The notes: generated by a model from the letters alone, not told the origin. A DNA stretch of 23,851 nucleotides from DATIJJ01 sp035478795 (GCA_035478795.1 DATIJJ010000082.1:1-23851), one strand, 5' to 3'; shown: positions 15,671-23,302, counted from the stretch's first letter. Numbers and translations: made by a program.

Positions 15671-15685
15671 CCTGACTATTATGAT
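15657..15685 (+). promoter_or_regulatory. Candidate internal promoter for icmG-C-D-J-B
   Basis: -35 ATGACA (15657-15662, 5 of 6), an exact 17-base spacer, and -10 TATGAT (15680-15685, 5 of 6). It lies in a 118-base gap, unusually wide for this operon. Transcription would begin near 15692, 50 bases before icmG. Confidence 0.5.
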
Positions 15686-15741
15686 AATTTTAAAAAAGAC
15701 AGGCGAGGGGATGGACTCCAGGCGATTTCAAGGGGCTGTGT

Positions 15742-16734
15742 ATGGCGAATGAGCACTATGAAGAAGAGGGTCATGAGGAAGGGGAATATCACTTCTCGGA
15801 TGACCAGGTCAATTACGATATGGAAATGGATGCGGGAGCGAGAGAGACTGCTGCAGCCGTTACAACATCGCCTAAGGAATCGTTTGCGAAAAAAATGGGC
15901 CAGCATCGCCGGGTGGTGATTGGTCTCGTTATTTTTATTGTTTTATTGGGTATTGTTTATAAACTGGTGGCGCCTTCTTCCGCACCCGTTACCGATTTTC
16001 AACCCGGTGCGGCTTCCCCTGCCAGTGTGCCTCCCAAAGTCTCTCCGCAGAAAGCCGTTGTGCCGCCACCTCAACCGGCGGGAGCGCCAGCTGCACAAAC
16101 CACGACAACCACCACGATGACCCAACCGGTTCAGCCGGCTCAGCCGGAAGTCACACAACCGGCTGTTTCAACACCCGAACAACCTGCGAATACACCACCT
16201 GCGCAAGTATCGACGACGACCACGATGACAGCGCCTGTAGCGCCTCCGGCGGATAAAACGGTCATGGAAAAAATCGGCATGCTGGAGCAGCAAAATTCAG
16301 CGATGATGAATTTGTTACAAACACAATACGCACAGAAAATCACAGAGACGGAACAACAAAATGCGCAATTGCGGACAGAAGTCCAGGAGTTGAATGCACG
16401 CATCAGTAATATGGAAGTCGCGTTTCGTCAACTGGCTAAAATGTTACGCAATGCAAACCCGAATGCGACAGCCAATGCATCCGCCAACCGCGGCATGGTG
16501 AGTATGCCAACGGCCGCCCGTGCTGCACCACCGCGCATGACGTATGTCGTCCAGGCGATTATTCCCGGACGCGCATGGTTAAAAGCCGACTCGGGTGATA
16601 CGGTGACGGTTGCTGAAGGCGATACGCTGAAAGGGTATGGTCGGGTCACACGGATTGATCCGTATGATGGTGTGGTGGATATTGACACGGGGAACCGGGT
16701 CATCAGTCTGTCGTATGGCATGACGGGAGATTAA
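15742..16734 (+). CDS. icmG: Dot/Icm inner-membrane protein IcmG (DotF)
   Basis: IcmG/DotF is an inner-membrane component associated with the DotG channel. The 330-residue protein has an acidic cytoplasmic N terminus (MANEHYEEEGHEEGEYHF) and one membrane helix (about 58-77). A Pro/Thr-rich periplasmic linker (78-170) contains two Thr tracts (120-127 and 157-163). A coiled coil (about 172-237) is followed by a C-terminal beta domain (266-330, TYVVQAIIPGRAWLKADSGD and VVDIDTGNRVISLSYG). It is longer than Legionella DotF (269), mainly in the linker. AAGGGG precedes the ATG. Confidence 0.9.
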   Translation: MANEHYEEEGHEEGEYHFSDDQVNYDMEMDAGARETAAAVTTSPKESFAKKMGQHRRVVIGLVIFIVLLGIVYKLVAPSSAPVTDFQPGAASPASVPPKVSPQKAVVPPPQPAGAPAAQTTTTTTMTQPVQPAQPEVTQPAVSTPEQPANTPPAQVSTTTTMTAPVAPPADKTVMEKIGMLEQQNSAMMNLLQTQYAQKITETEQQNAQLRTEVQELNARISNMEVAFRQLAKMLRNANPNATANASANRGMVSMPTAARAAPPRMTYVVQAIIPGRAWLKADSGDTVTVAEGDTLKGYGRVTRIDPYDGVVDIDTGNRVISLSYGMTGD

Positions 16735-16735
16735 C

Positions 16736-17365
16736 GTGTTAACACTGAATTATTTTCTGACGCGTGGTGTTAAATCATTCTGCATGATTTTCATGATGGC
16801 TGGCGTGATTTTTTCAGGAACAGCCTTTGCTGCAACAGCACCTGATGTGGCGACCATGCTCATCAATTTCAGTGAAGCGCTACCTAACCTGATGCGTCTT
16901 GTGACGGCACTCGCCTATGTGATGGGTTTCTTTTTTATTGTAAAGGGTTTAATGGATCTCAAACAGTTTGGCGAATCGCGCAGCATGATGTCGCAGGAAC
17001 ATTCCCTAAGCAAGCCCTTGCTGGCTATTTTTGTAGGCACCTTGCTGATTTATCTGCCTGCGAGTGTGCAAACCGGATTAAACACGTTCTGGACGAGCCC
17101 GAATCCGTATGGGTATCTGCCCTCTTCCGAGGATAACTGGACTGACCTCTATAGTGCCGTCTTCATGGTGATACAACTGATCGGTGTGATTGCCTTTATC
17201 CGGGGTCTTGTGATGTTGACGCGTGTGGCAGGGCACGGACAGCCTGACACCTTCAGTCGAGCCATGGCGCATATTATTGCAGGCATTTTGTGTATTAACC
17301 TGTATCAATTTCTTCAGGCGATTTTTGAAACGCTGGGTATCACAGGGTTTTTACCGCCTTCCTGA
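16736..17365 (+). CDS. icmC: Dot/Icm membrane protein IcmC (DotE)
   Basis: IcmC/DotE is a small polytopic membrane protein required for secretion in Legionella; its exact role is unknown. The 209-residue protein has an N-terminal signal-like segment ending SGTAFA-ATA. Four further hydrophobic segments follow (about 45-70, 84-104, 133-158, 175-200). The start is a GTG with GGGAG six bases upstream, and an internal ATG at 16784 is the alternative. It follows icmG by one base. Length is near the Legionella protein (194). Confidence 0.9.
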   Translation: MLTLNYFLTRGVKSFCMIFMMAGVIFSGTAFAATAPDVATMLINFSEALPNLMRLVTALAYVMGFFFIVKGLMDLKQFGESRSMMSQEHSLSKPLLAIFVGTLLIYLPASVQTGLNTFWTSPNPYGYLPSSEDNWTDLYSAVFMVIQLIGVIAFIRGLVMLTRVAGHGQPDTFSRAMAHIIAGILCINLYQFLQAIFETLGITGFLPPS

Positions 17366-17373
17366 AAAAGTAG

Positions 17374-17403
17374 TTGTGAATGAATAGCTTCCATGCCTAG
17401 AAT
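17374..17403 (+). promoter_or_regulatory. Possible internal promoter for icmD-J-B
   Basis: TTGTGA (17374-17379, 4 of 6), an 18-base spacer and TAGAAT (17398-17403, 5 of 6) lie in the 115-base gap between icmC and icmD. The start would be near 17410, leaving a leader of about 70 bases before icmD. Confidence 0.4.
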
Positions 17404-17480
17404 TGAGGTTGGAAAAAGTGAAGCCGTGTTGTTTTGAATGCAATTGGGCAGTGATGAAAATGCTAAAAGGAGACGTCAAC

Positions 17481-17858
17481 ATGATGAGCAAGCAGACCAA
17501 AAAAGGGTTTTTGTTATTGATGGGCGCTGTATTGTGCCTTTGTGCCGGGAGTGCTTTTGCAATTGTATCAGGCGGTGTGGGCGGCGTTGCCACTAATGTA
17601 ATAGGAAACCTCAGCAACGTTGCAAAACTGATTACGGCAGGTTCCTATGTTGCCGGCTTCGGCTTTGCAGTAGCCGCTATCGTCAAGTTCAAGGCGCACA
17701 AGGATAATCCGACGCAAATTGCGATTGGTATGCCGATTGCACTGCTCTTTGTAGGCGCTGCCCTGATCTTTATTCCATCCGTCTTTTCAACAGCCGGTAT
17801 CACGCTGTTTGGTGCCAAATCGGGTGCGGGTACGATTTCAGGCGTAGACAAATTTTGA
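17481..17858 (+). CDS. icmD: Dot/Icm membrane protein IcmD (DotP)
   Basis: IcmD/DotP is a small membrane protein of the Dot/Icm machine, distantly similar to IcmC. The 125-residue protein has a signal-like N terminus (MMSKQTKKGFLLLMGAV, ending SAFA). Two hydrophobic helices follow (about 50-68 and 83-100), separated by a basic loop KFKAHKDNPTQ. The frame is open upstream to 17403, but AAAGGAG sits just before the ATG at 17481, giving a length near the Legionella 132. ATG at 17484 is equally possible. Confidence 0.9.
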   Translation: MMSKQTKKGFLLLMGAVLCLCAGSAFAIVSGGVGGVATNVIGNLSNVAKLITAGSYVAGFGFAVAAIVKFKAHKDNPTQIAIGMPIALLFVGAALIFIPSVFSTAGITLFGAKSGAGTISGVDKF

Positions 17859-17887
17859 TGATTTGATCGTTGAGCGTGGAAGGGGTT

Positions 17888-18508
17888 ATGCATGAGCTTC
17901 AACTGGCAGTCAATTTAAATGGCTGGCGAGTCTTTGTCAGAAGACGTGAAGACAAGCCATTTCTGCCAGTTGCGGAACAGGTTTATACGCGTGATAACTA
18001 CACGTGTCAGTATTGCGGATTTCAGGCGAGGGAATATCAGGAAATTGTCAACCTCGATGGCAATTACGCAAACAATAAATTAAGCAATTTGATCACTGTC
18101 TGTTGTTTCTGTTCGCAATGTCTTTTTATCCAGTCCGTGGGTGTCGATGAAATGGGTGGCGGCCAGTTGATTTATCTCGCTGAAATGAGTCAGGCGGATT
18201 TAAACAGTTTTTGTCACGTGCTTTTTTGCGCGATGGGCAATGGCACCGGGTATCAGGATAGCGCACAGGCGATTTACCGCAGTTTTAAATTTCGTAGTCA
18301 GCAAATTGAAAACCGGTTTGGCAGCGGCACCAGTAATCCTTCGGTGTTTGGTCAACTGGTGCTGGAACATCAGGCGAGCCACCCGGGTGTCAAAACCAAT
18401 CTTTTAGACAATGTGCGGTTGCTTCCTTCCTACACCAAATTCAAGGTCCAGCTGGATGCATGGGCGGCGGCAGCGCTTGAAGAACTGGCGGAAGATGCGG
18501 CGCAATAA
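17888..18508 (+). CDS. icmJ: Dot/Icm zinc-binding coupling-complex protein IcmJ (DotN)
   Basis: IcmJ/DotN is a cytoplasmic zinc protein of the type IV coupling complex that binds the IcmO/DotL tail. The 206-residue protein has HNH-like cysteine pairs: YTCQYCGF (Cys40, Cys43) and CCFCSQC (Cys72, 73, 75, 78). There are no HNH catalytic histidines in the usual place, so nuclease activity is not expected. GGAAGGGG sets the ATG at 17888; a TTG at 17870 is unlikely. Legionella IcmJ is about 208 residues. Confidence 0.92.
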   Translation: MHELQLAVNLNGWRVFVRRREDKPFLPVAEQVYTRDNYTCQYCGFQAREYQEIVNLDGNYANNKLSNLITVCCFCSQCLFIQSVGVDEMGGGQLIYLAEMSQADLNSFCHVLFCAMGNGTGYQDSAQAIYRSFKFRSQQIENRFGSGTSNPSVFGQLVLEHQASHPGVKTNLLDNVRLLPSYTKFKVQLDAWAAAALEELAEDAAQ

Positions 18509-18520
18509 AAAGGGTTTATC

Positions 18521-21500
18521 ATGCGAAATGTTGTGGATCCGGTTCTGGATGGCATTGATTCGATATTGGCCTGGTTTAGCACTGAGTTGAAGCAGACGAC
18601 AGAATCCTATTGCGATCTTGAAACAGCAGATGATAAAACAACGCTCGTGGCGCGCGACGGGTCGCTCATTTCAGTGATCCGTGTATTTGGTGTGACGAAG
18701 CTGATTGGCACCGAAGAATTTGAAGCCATTCACGCAGGCATCACGCAAAGTTTGCAGCCCACGTTGAAACGGCCGGGGCATGTCGTGCAAGTCTATTTCA
18801 GTTATGATCGTCAGGCGGTCAGGCCTGAAATTGAAGAAATTCTCTCGCCCGCCAAAGCAACCGCCACGCGATTAAAATTGAGTCTCGATGATTTGTTCAA
18901 GGAACGTCTTGATTATCTTTCCAACTATTGCGCGCATGAAGAATTGTATTTTGTGTTGTGGACGCGTCCTTATTCGCTCACGAATGAACAGGCGCAACGC
19001 GCAAGCAAGGAAAAATTAAAAAACATTCGTGATAATAAAATTCCGCCGTTTAAAAATGGGCAAAATCTCATTGCAGCGGTGCCGGATTTGCGGGAAGCGC
19101 ATGCCTCATTCGTTCGGTCCGTTGTAACGGATCTCGTCGGTTTGAATGTCTATTCCCAGTTGCTTGAAGTGCATGATGCGCTGTATGCCGCGCGTTATTC
19201 TGTGGATGCGGATTTTACGGATAAAAACTGGCGACCTTATTTACCGGGCGATTCTATTCCTCTGCGTGAAGCGCGCCCACTGGCGGGCGAATTGTCAGGC
19301 CTGATGTGGCCGCCCCTTGCCCGTCAATTATTTCCGAGAGATGCGATGGTGATTGATGGGCGAACGATTCGTGTCGGTGATCGCATTTACACACCGTTAT
19401 TTATTGAATTGTTTCCGCAGGAATTGAAATCCTTCATGGTGTTATTTTCAAGAACCTTGCCGACACAAGTGCCATGGCGCATGTCCTTTTTGATTGAAAG
19501 TGGTGGCAATGAAACCTTGCGTTTCAAATCCGTCATGGCCGCGATTTTAAGCTGGACGTCGGCGCAAAATGGGTTGGTGAATGATGCAGCGAAACTGTTA
19601 AAAAATATTGAAACCAACACGGATGATGCTGTCGTAAAACTTCAGGTCAGTTTTGCCACATGGGCGCCTGAAGGCAATCTTCGTTTGTTAAGAACACGCG
19701 CGGCGGAACTTGCAAAGGCAGTTGAAGGCTGGGGCACGTGTCAGGTGACGGAAATTTCCGGCGATGTGTTTGCAGGGTATGCCTCCAGTTTATTGGCTTA
19801 CAATGCAAACAGTGTGGCAACACCGTCGGTTGCGCCCTTATCCGATGTCGTGTACATGCTGCCTTTTACGCGACCGGCGTCCGCATGGCAATTTGGTGCG
19901 GTTTTATTACGTTCCCCGGATGGCAAGCCGTGGCCTTATCAACCGGGTTCCGCGCAACAGACCACGTGGATTGATTTGATGTATGCAAGACCCGGTTCGG
20001 GTAAATCGGTTCTCTCGAATTCGATTAATCTCGCCTTGTGTTTGTCGGGCGGGATTCAACGATTGCCGCGCATTGCGATCATCGATATTGGTCCATCGAG
20101 CAGTGGATTGATTTCCTTGTTGAAAGAAGCGCTCCCACCGGAATTGCGTCATTATGTGGCCTATCACCGATTGCGCATGACGCCGGACTATGCGATCAAT
20201 CCGCTGGATACGCAATTGGGTTGTCGTTATCCGACGGCGCAGGATCGTGGATTTCTCGTGAATTTTATTACGTTGCTTGCAACGCCACTCGGTGCGGAAC
20301 GGCCTTATGACGGTGTGTCAGACATGGCAGGTCTCGTGGTGGATGAATTGTATAAGTACCTCGCGGATGATGGCAAACCGCATCTTTATACGAATGGTCT
20401 TGAGCCGCTGGTGGATGACATTCTCACGGAAATTGGTTTTGTGATGGATGACCATACCACGTGGTGGGAAGTGACGGATGCTTTATTTTTAGCGAGTTTT
20501 CATCATGAAGCGATGTTGGCGCAGCGTTATGCGGTTCCCTTGTTGCCGGATGCGGCTGCGATTTGTCGCACGCAAGTGATTGAAGATTTGTATGGTCAGG
20601 TCAAGGCCCCGACAGGTGAACCACTGATTCAGGCCTTTGGTCGCATGATTTCAAGTGCGGTGCGTGAATATCCGGTGTTGTCCGGTGTGACCAAATTTGA
20701 CATTGGTGATGTGCGAATTATTTCACTGGATCTTGATGAAGTCGCAAAAAGTGGCGGAGATGCAGCCGAGCGCCAGACTGCGGTGATGTACATGCTGGCG
20801 CGTTATACGCTCGCGAAACATTATTATTTGACGGAAGATAGTCTGAGTGATTTTCCGGAGGCCTATCGGGAATATCATCGCGTGCGTATTGGCGAAATTC
20901 GTGAAGATCCCAAACGCATTGTGTATGACGAATTTCATCGTACGTCCAAAGCGCGTGCGGTACGCGATCAGGTGATTCTGGATATGCGTGAAGGACGAAA
21001 ATGGAATGTGCAGATTGCACTTATTTCGCAATCGCTGGATGACTTTGATCCGGTGATGGTGGAATTTGGCACGTCGGTTTTTATTATGGATGCGGGCCCC
21101 GAACAGGCGATCAAGCGTTCAACCGAAATTTTTGGTTTATCCGAAACGGCGCGTGTTGCTTTAAAAACCCGCGTGCATGGGCCGCGTGAAGGGGGTGCAA
21201 CCTTCCTCGCGCAATTTGCGACAAAATCAGGTGTGAACACGCAGTTGCTTACCAGTACGCTTGGGCCAGTCGAATTGTGGGCGTTCAGTACAACAGCAGA
21301 AGATGCGAGAACGCGTAACAAGTTGTATGCCAAAATGGGACCGGCCGAAGCGCGCCGTGTGCTTGCGAATTTATTTCCGGGAGGCTCTGTCAAATCGCTG
21401 ATTGAAAAACGCCTTGCGACAATCAAGGAACAAAAAGGATTGATTGAAGAATCCGCGGAGCTTGGCATCATTGATCAGCTGGTTCAGGAAGTGCTGGATG

Positions 21501-21541
21501 CGTATTCCAAAAATCCGGATGTGAAGAGTTTGCCGAAATAG
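18521..21541 (+). CDS. icmB: Dot/Icm VirB4-like secretion ATPase IcmB (DotO)
   Basis: IcmB/DotO is the VirB4-family ATPase at the cytoplasmic base of the channel. The 1006-residue protein has an N-terminal VirB4-like domain (about 1-450) and Walker A ARPGSGKS (489-496, Ala rather than Gly in first position). Walker B is RIVYDE (799-804, followed by FHRTS), with the sensor-like segment IALISQSLDDFD (about 831-842). Length equals the Legionella protein (about 1009). It is the last gene of the secretion run. The icmF and icmH genes that lie beyond it in Legionella are absent here, and a minus-strand AT-rich segment begins within about 160 bases. Confidence 0.96.
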   Translation: MRNVVDPVLDGIDSILAWFSTELKQTTESYCDLETADDKTTLVARDGSLISVIRVFGVTKLIGTEEFEAIHAGITQSLQPTLKRPGHVVQVYFSYDRQAVRPEIEEILSPAKATATRLKLSLDDLFKERLDYLSNYCAHEELYFVLWTRPYSLTNEQAQRASKEKLKNIRDNKIPPFKNGQNLIAAVPDLREAHASFVRSVVTDLVGLNVYSQLLEVHDALYAARYSVDADFTDKNWRPYLPGDSIPLREARPLAGELSGLMWPPLARQLFPRDAMVIDGRTIRVGDRIYTPLFIELFPQELKSFMVLFSRTLPTQVPWRMSFLIESGGNETLRFKSVMAAILSWTSAQNGLVNDAAKLLKNIETNTDDAVVKLQVSFATWAPEGNLRLLRTRAAELAKAVEGWGTCQVTEISGDVFAGYASSLLAYNANSVATPSVAPLSDVVYMLPFTRPASAWQFGAVLLRSPDGKPWPYQPGSAQQTTWIDLMYARPGSGKSVLSNSINLALCLSGGIQRLPRIAIIDIGPSSSGLISLLKEALPPELRHYVAYHRLRMTPDYAINPLDTQLGCRYPTAQDRGFLVNFITLLATPLGAERPYDGVSDMAGLVVDELYKYLADDGKPHLYTNGLEPLVDDILTEIGFVMDDHTTWWEVTDALFLASFHHEAMLAQRYAVPLLPDAAAICRTQVIEDLYGQVKAPTGEPLIQAFGRMISSAVREYPVLSGVTKFDIGDVRIISLDLDEVAKSGGDAAERQTAVMYMLARYTLAKHYYLTEDSLSDFPEAYREYHRVRIGEIREDPKRIVYDEFHRTSKARAVRDQVILDMREGRKWNVQIALISQSLDDFDPVMVEFGTSVFIMDAGPEQAIKRSTEIFGLSETARVALKTRVHGPREGGATFLAQFATKSGVNTQLLTSTLGPVELWAFSTTAEDARTRNKLYAKMGPAEARRVLANLFPGGSVKSLIEKRLATIKEQKGLIEESAELGIIDQLVQEVLDAYSKNPDVKSLPK

Positions 21542-21554
21542 TGTAGAGTCAATT

Positions 21555-21578
21555 CTGCGGGTTTTTCGCGGTTTAATT
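21555..21578 (+). terminator. Weak candidate terminator after icmB
   Basis: CTGCG (21555-21559) pairs with CGCGG (21567-21571), one pair being G-U, around a 7-base loop. TTTAATT follows. It lies 14 bases past the icmB stop. The stem is short, so efficiency is doubtful. Confidence 0.3.
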
Positions 21579-21613
21579 GCTATTATAATATCAATTTATT
21601 GGGTCTTATAAGC

Positions 21614-21637
21614 AAAAAAATGTCATTATAATGACAT
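21614..21637 (-). terminator. Terminator of the AAA ATPase gene, built on an 18-base perfect palindrome
   Basis: ATGTCATTATAATGACAT (21620-21637) is a perfect palindrome. On the minus strand it is followed at once by seven T residues (21620-21614), 67 bases beyond the ATPase stop. As RNA it would form a 7-base-pair stem with a four-base loop plus a U-tract. The stem is AT-rich and the sequence could also be an operator. Confidence 0.5.
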
Positions 21638-21703
21638 ATTCACAGGCGAAAAATTTTATGAGAAGCTTTCGCATCAGGAATTAACGCTTGCTGAAACAAA
21701 AAA

Positions 21704-23149
21704 TTAATTAAGTTGGCAAAATAAGTCTTCTAACGTCACTACACCACCATCAACATGATTTTCAAAATAACCTGTTTTCTTTAGACCATTTGTGCATATC
21801 ATGGCCAGAAATAGCTGCTTTTTTACACCTGTTTTTTCTTTAAAAACGGCAAGTTTGTTTTTTAAAATTCTTGAATATCGTTTGTCTATAGAATATTCCT
21901 GTTCCGTATATTTGATTTCGCATAATGTAATTGCATGATCATTTCTATCAATGACCAGATCAATTTGAGCGCCTTCTTTTGTTTTTTCGCGAGGAATATA
22001 ACGCCATGCATTTACTTTTCCACTGGCCTTGATATTAAGCGCGTGAACGATTTGATCTATATGTTTCATACATACAGCTTCAAATGCATAACCGGACCAT
22101 GCGTAATAAGCGGGTCTTTGGCTTTGATTCAACCAGTAATCACGAGTAAATTGCTTTTGTTTCTGCGAATCTATCCATTGCAGATAAAATAAACAAAACT
22201 CGTCGATTAATTTATAGTATTCTCCTTTTACTCGACCCCATGGAATATTTTCATCAATAAATCCGGCTTCTTCCAGGTCTTGTAATCTTTTTGTCAAGCG
22301 GCCGCCACCGGAAGATAATTTGGCCTGATCTTTTAACTCTGCTCTGCGAACACCTTCTTTTCTTTTTGAAATTAATTTAATAAGTTCAATATAGGCTTCC
22401 GCATTTTCAAATAAGGATTGAAATAATTTATCAAACTCATTTTTTAATGGAGAATTTTTTTCAAAAAAGATATTTTGTATATTTTGTGCAGATGTTAACC
22501 CTCTTTCCGCATATTTTAAGTAATAGGGTATTCCGCCTAATGCCATATACAATGAAAGTACGTGATTGCGATTTAAAGTGATATTTCTGCTTTTTAGAAA
22601 TTCTTCAGTTTCAGAAAGACTAAATGGCAATAATCTTATGGGTTGCGTAACCCGATTATGCAATCCTCCTTTGTTATTAATAATTTTTTTAATGAGCCAT
22701 GATGCGGATGATCCACAGACCACTAAGATAATATTCGGCATTTTTACCCAATTACGATTCCAATAATAATCCAGTTCTTCCAACAGTCCGGATTTACGTG
22801 TTGCCATCCACGGAAGTTCATCGAGAAATACAACTACTTTTTCGCTTTGTTTCGAGAGTTGTTTATCAAGAATATCAAAAGCATCACTCCAATTTTTGGG
22901 AGTTTCTAATGGCACTTTATCCAGGAATGCTTCCGAGAGAGCATCTATAAATTTTTTTAACTGGTTTTTTTGGCTTCCATTTTGTACCCCTGTTGCGTGC
23001 AATAATCTACATTTTTTTGAAGAAAAAAATTCACGTATCAAATAGGTTTTTCCAACGCGTCTTCTTCCATATACTGCCAAAAATTCAGCTTCGTTCGAAT
23101 TGTAAACCTTGTTAAGGAGCTTAAGCTCCCGTTTTCTACCTGTAATCAT
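21704..23149 (-). CDS. AAA ATPase, archaeal-ATPase/DUF234 type with PD-(D/E)XK-like C terminus
   Basis: The 481-residue protein has a Walker A GRRRVGKT (28-35), Walker B VVVFLDELPW (105-114) and a sensor-like ILVVCGSSASW (141-151). A winged-helix-like region (about 252-310) follows. The C-terminal domain carries the nuclease-fold pattern Glu357, Asp397 and Glu411-Ile-Lys413 (GAQIDLVID, LCEIKYTE). This is the layout of the ATPase_2 plus DUF234 family, common in archaea and patchy in bacteria, whose biological role is unknown. The frame extends to a GTG at 23170 inside a palindrome. I use the ATG at 23149, with AGGA six bases upstream. AT-rich composition and codon use differ clearly from the neighbouring secretion genes, suggesting horizontal acquisition. 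Confidence 0.85.
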   Translation of the reverse strand: MITGRKRELKLLNKVYNSNEAEFLAVYGRRRVGKTYLIREFFSSKKCRLLHATGVQNGSQKNQLKKFIDALSEAFLDKVPLETPKNWSDAFDILDKQLSKQSEKVVVFLDELPWMATRKSGLLEELDYYWNRNWVKMPNIILVVCGSSASWLIKKIINNKGGLHNRVTQPIRLLPFSLSETEEFLKSRNITLNRNHVLSLYMALGGIPYYLKYAERGLTSAQNIQNIFFEKNSPLKNEFDKLFQSLFENAEAYIELIKLISKRKEGVRRAELKDQAKLSSGGGRLTKRLQDLEEAGFIDENIPWGRVKGEYYKLIDEFCLFYLQWIDSQKQKQFTRDYWLNQSQRPAYYAWSGYAFEAVCMKHIDQIVHALNIKASGKVNAWRYIPREKTKEGAQIDLVIDRNDHAITLCEIKYTEQEYSIDKRYSRILKNKLAVFKEKTGVKKQLFLAMICTNGLKKTGYFENHVDGGVVTLEDLFCQLN

Positions 23150-23157
23150 GTGTAATC

Positions 23158-23194
23158 CTGGATGGGCCACTTATAGGATCATTATAAGTGGCCC
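23158..23194. repeat. 37-base palindromic element, copy 1 (overlaps ATPase ribosome site)
   Basis: Identical over 37 bases to copy 2 at 23221, offset 63 bases. Extended arms 23157-23175 and 23183-23201 pair with two mismatches around a 7-base loop. On the minus strand the last bases of the stem contain the AGG of the ATPase ribosome binding site (AGGA, 23159-23156), so an RNA hairpin here would partly hide it. Confidence 0.85.
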
Positions 23195-23211
23195 GTTCAG
23201 GAAAAGCCAGC

Positions 23212-23263
23212 AAAAGAAAACTGGATGGGCCACTTATAGGATCATTATAAGTGGCCCATCCAG
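23212..23263 (-). terminator. Terminator after the DUF218 gene, formed by palindrome copy 2
   Basis: Two perfect 18-base arms (23221-23238, beginning CTGGATGGGCC, and 23246-23263) enclose the loop GGATCAT. On the minus strand the hairpin is followed directly by TTTTCTTTT (23220-23212), a classical intrinsic terminator. It lies 40 bases after the DUF218 stop and would separate that gene from the ATPase. Confidence 0.65.
23221..23257. repeat. 37-base palindromic element, copy 2
   Basis: Second copy of the element at 23158, with arms extended to 18 perfect bases by the following ATCCAG. Its minus strand contains TATAAT at the symmetry centre, as does copy 1. The AT-rich spacer 23264-23302 to the DUF218 gene holds only the -35-like part of the candidate promoter. 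Confidence 0.85.
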
Positions 23264-23272
23264 ATAAAACAA
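23244..23272 (-). promoter_or_regulatory. Possible ATPase promoter with -10 inside palindrome copy 2
   Basis: Minus strand: TTGTTT (23272-23267, 3 of 6), a 17-base spacer and a perfect TATAAT (23249-23244) at the centre of the palindrome. If used, a dimeric regulator binding the palindrome would cover the -10. This competes with, or coexists with, the terminator reading of the same bases. Confidence 0.33.
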
Positions 23273-23302
23273 TATAACAAATTGATTTTAAAGAAAAATA
23301 TA

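Noticed and set aside
19985..20008. IcmB Walker A starting with Ala (ARPGSGKS) as a sign of inactivity
   Set aside because: The catalytic GKS and the Walker B DE are intact, and the first position of the P-loop tolerates Ala in VirB4-like ATPases.
21635..21703. Short coding gene between icmB and the ATPase
   Set aside because: No frame with a ribosome site and sensible length; the stretch is AT-rich with the palindrome and stop codons in all frames.
23150..23270. CRISPR array
   Set aside because: Only two repeat units, the spacer between them is 26 bases with A-rich simple sequence, and there are no cas genes. Hairpin and terminator features explain it better.
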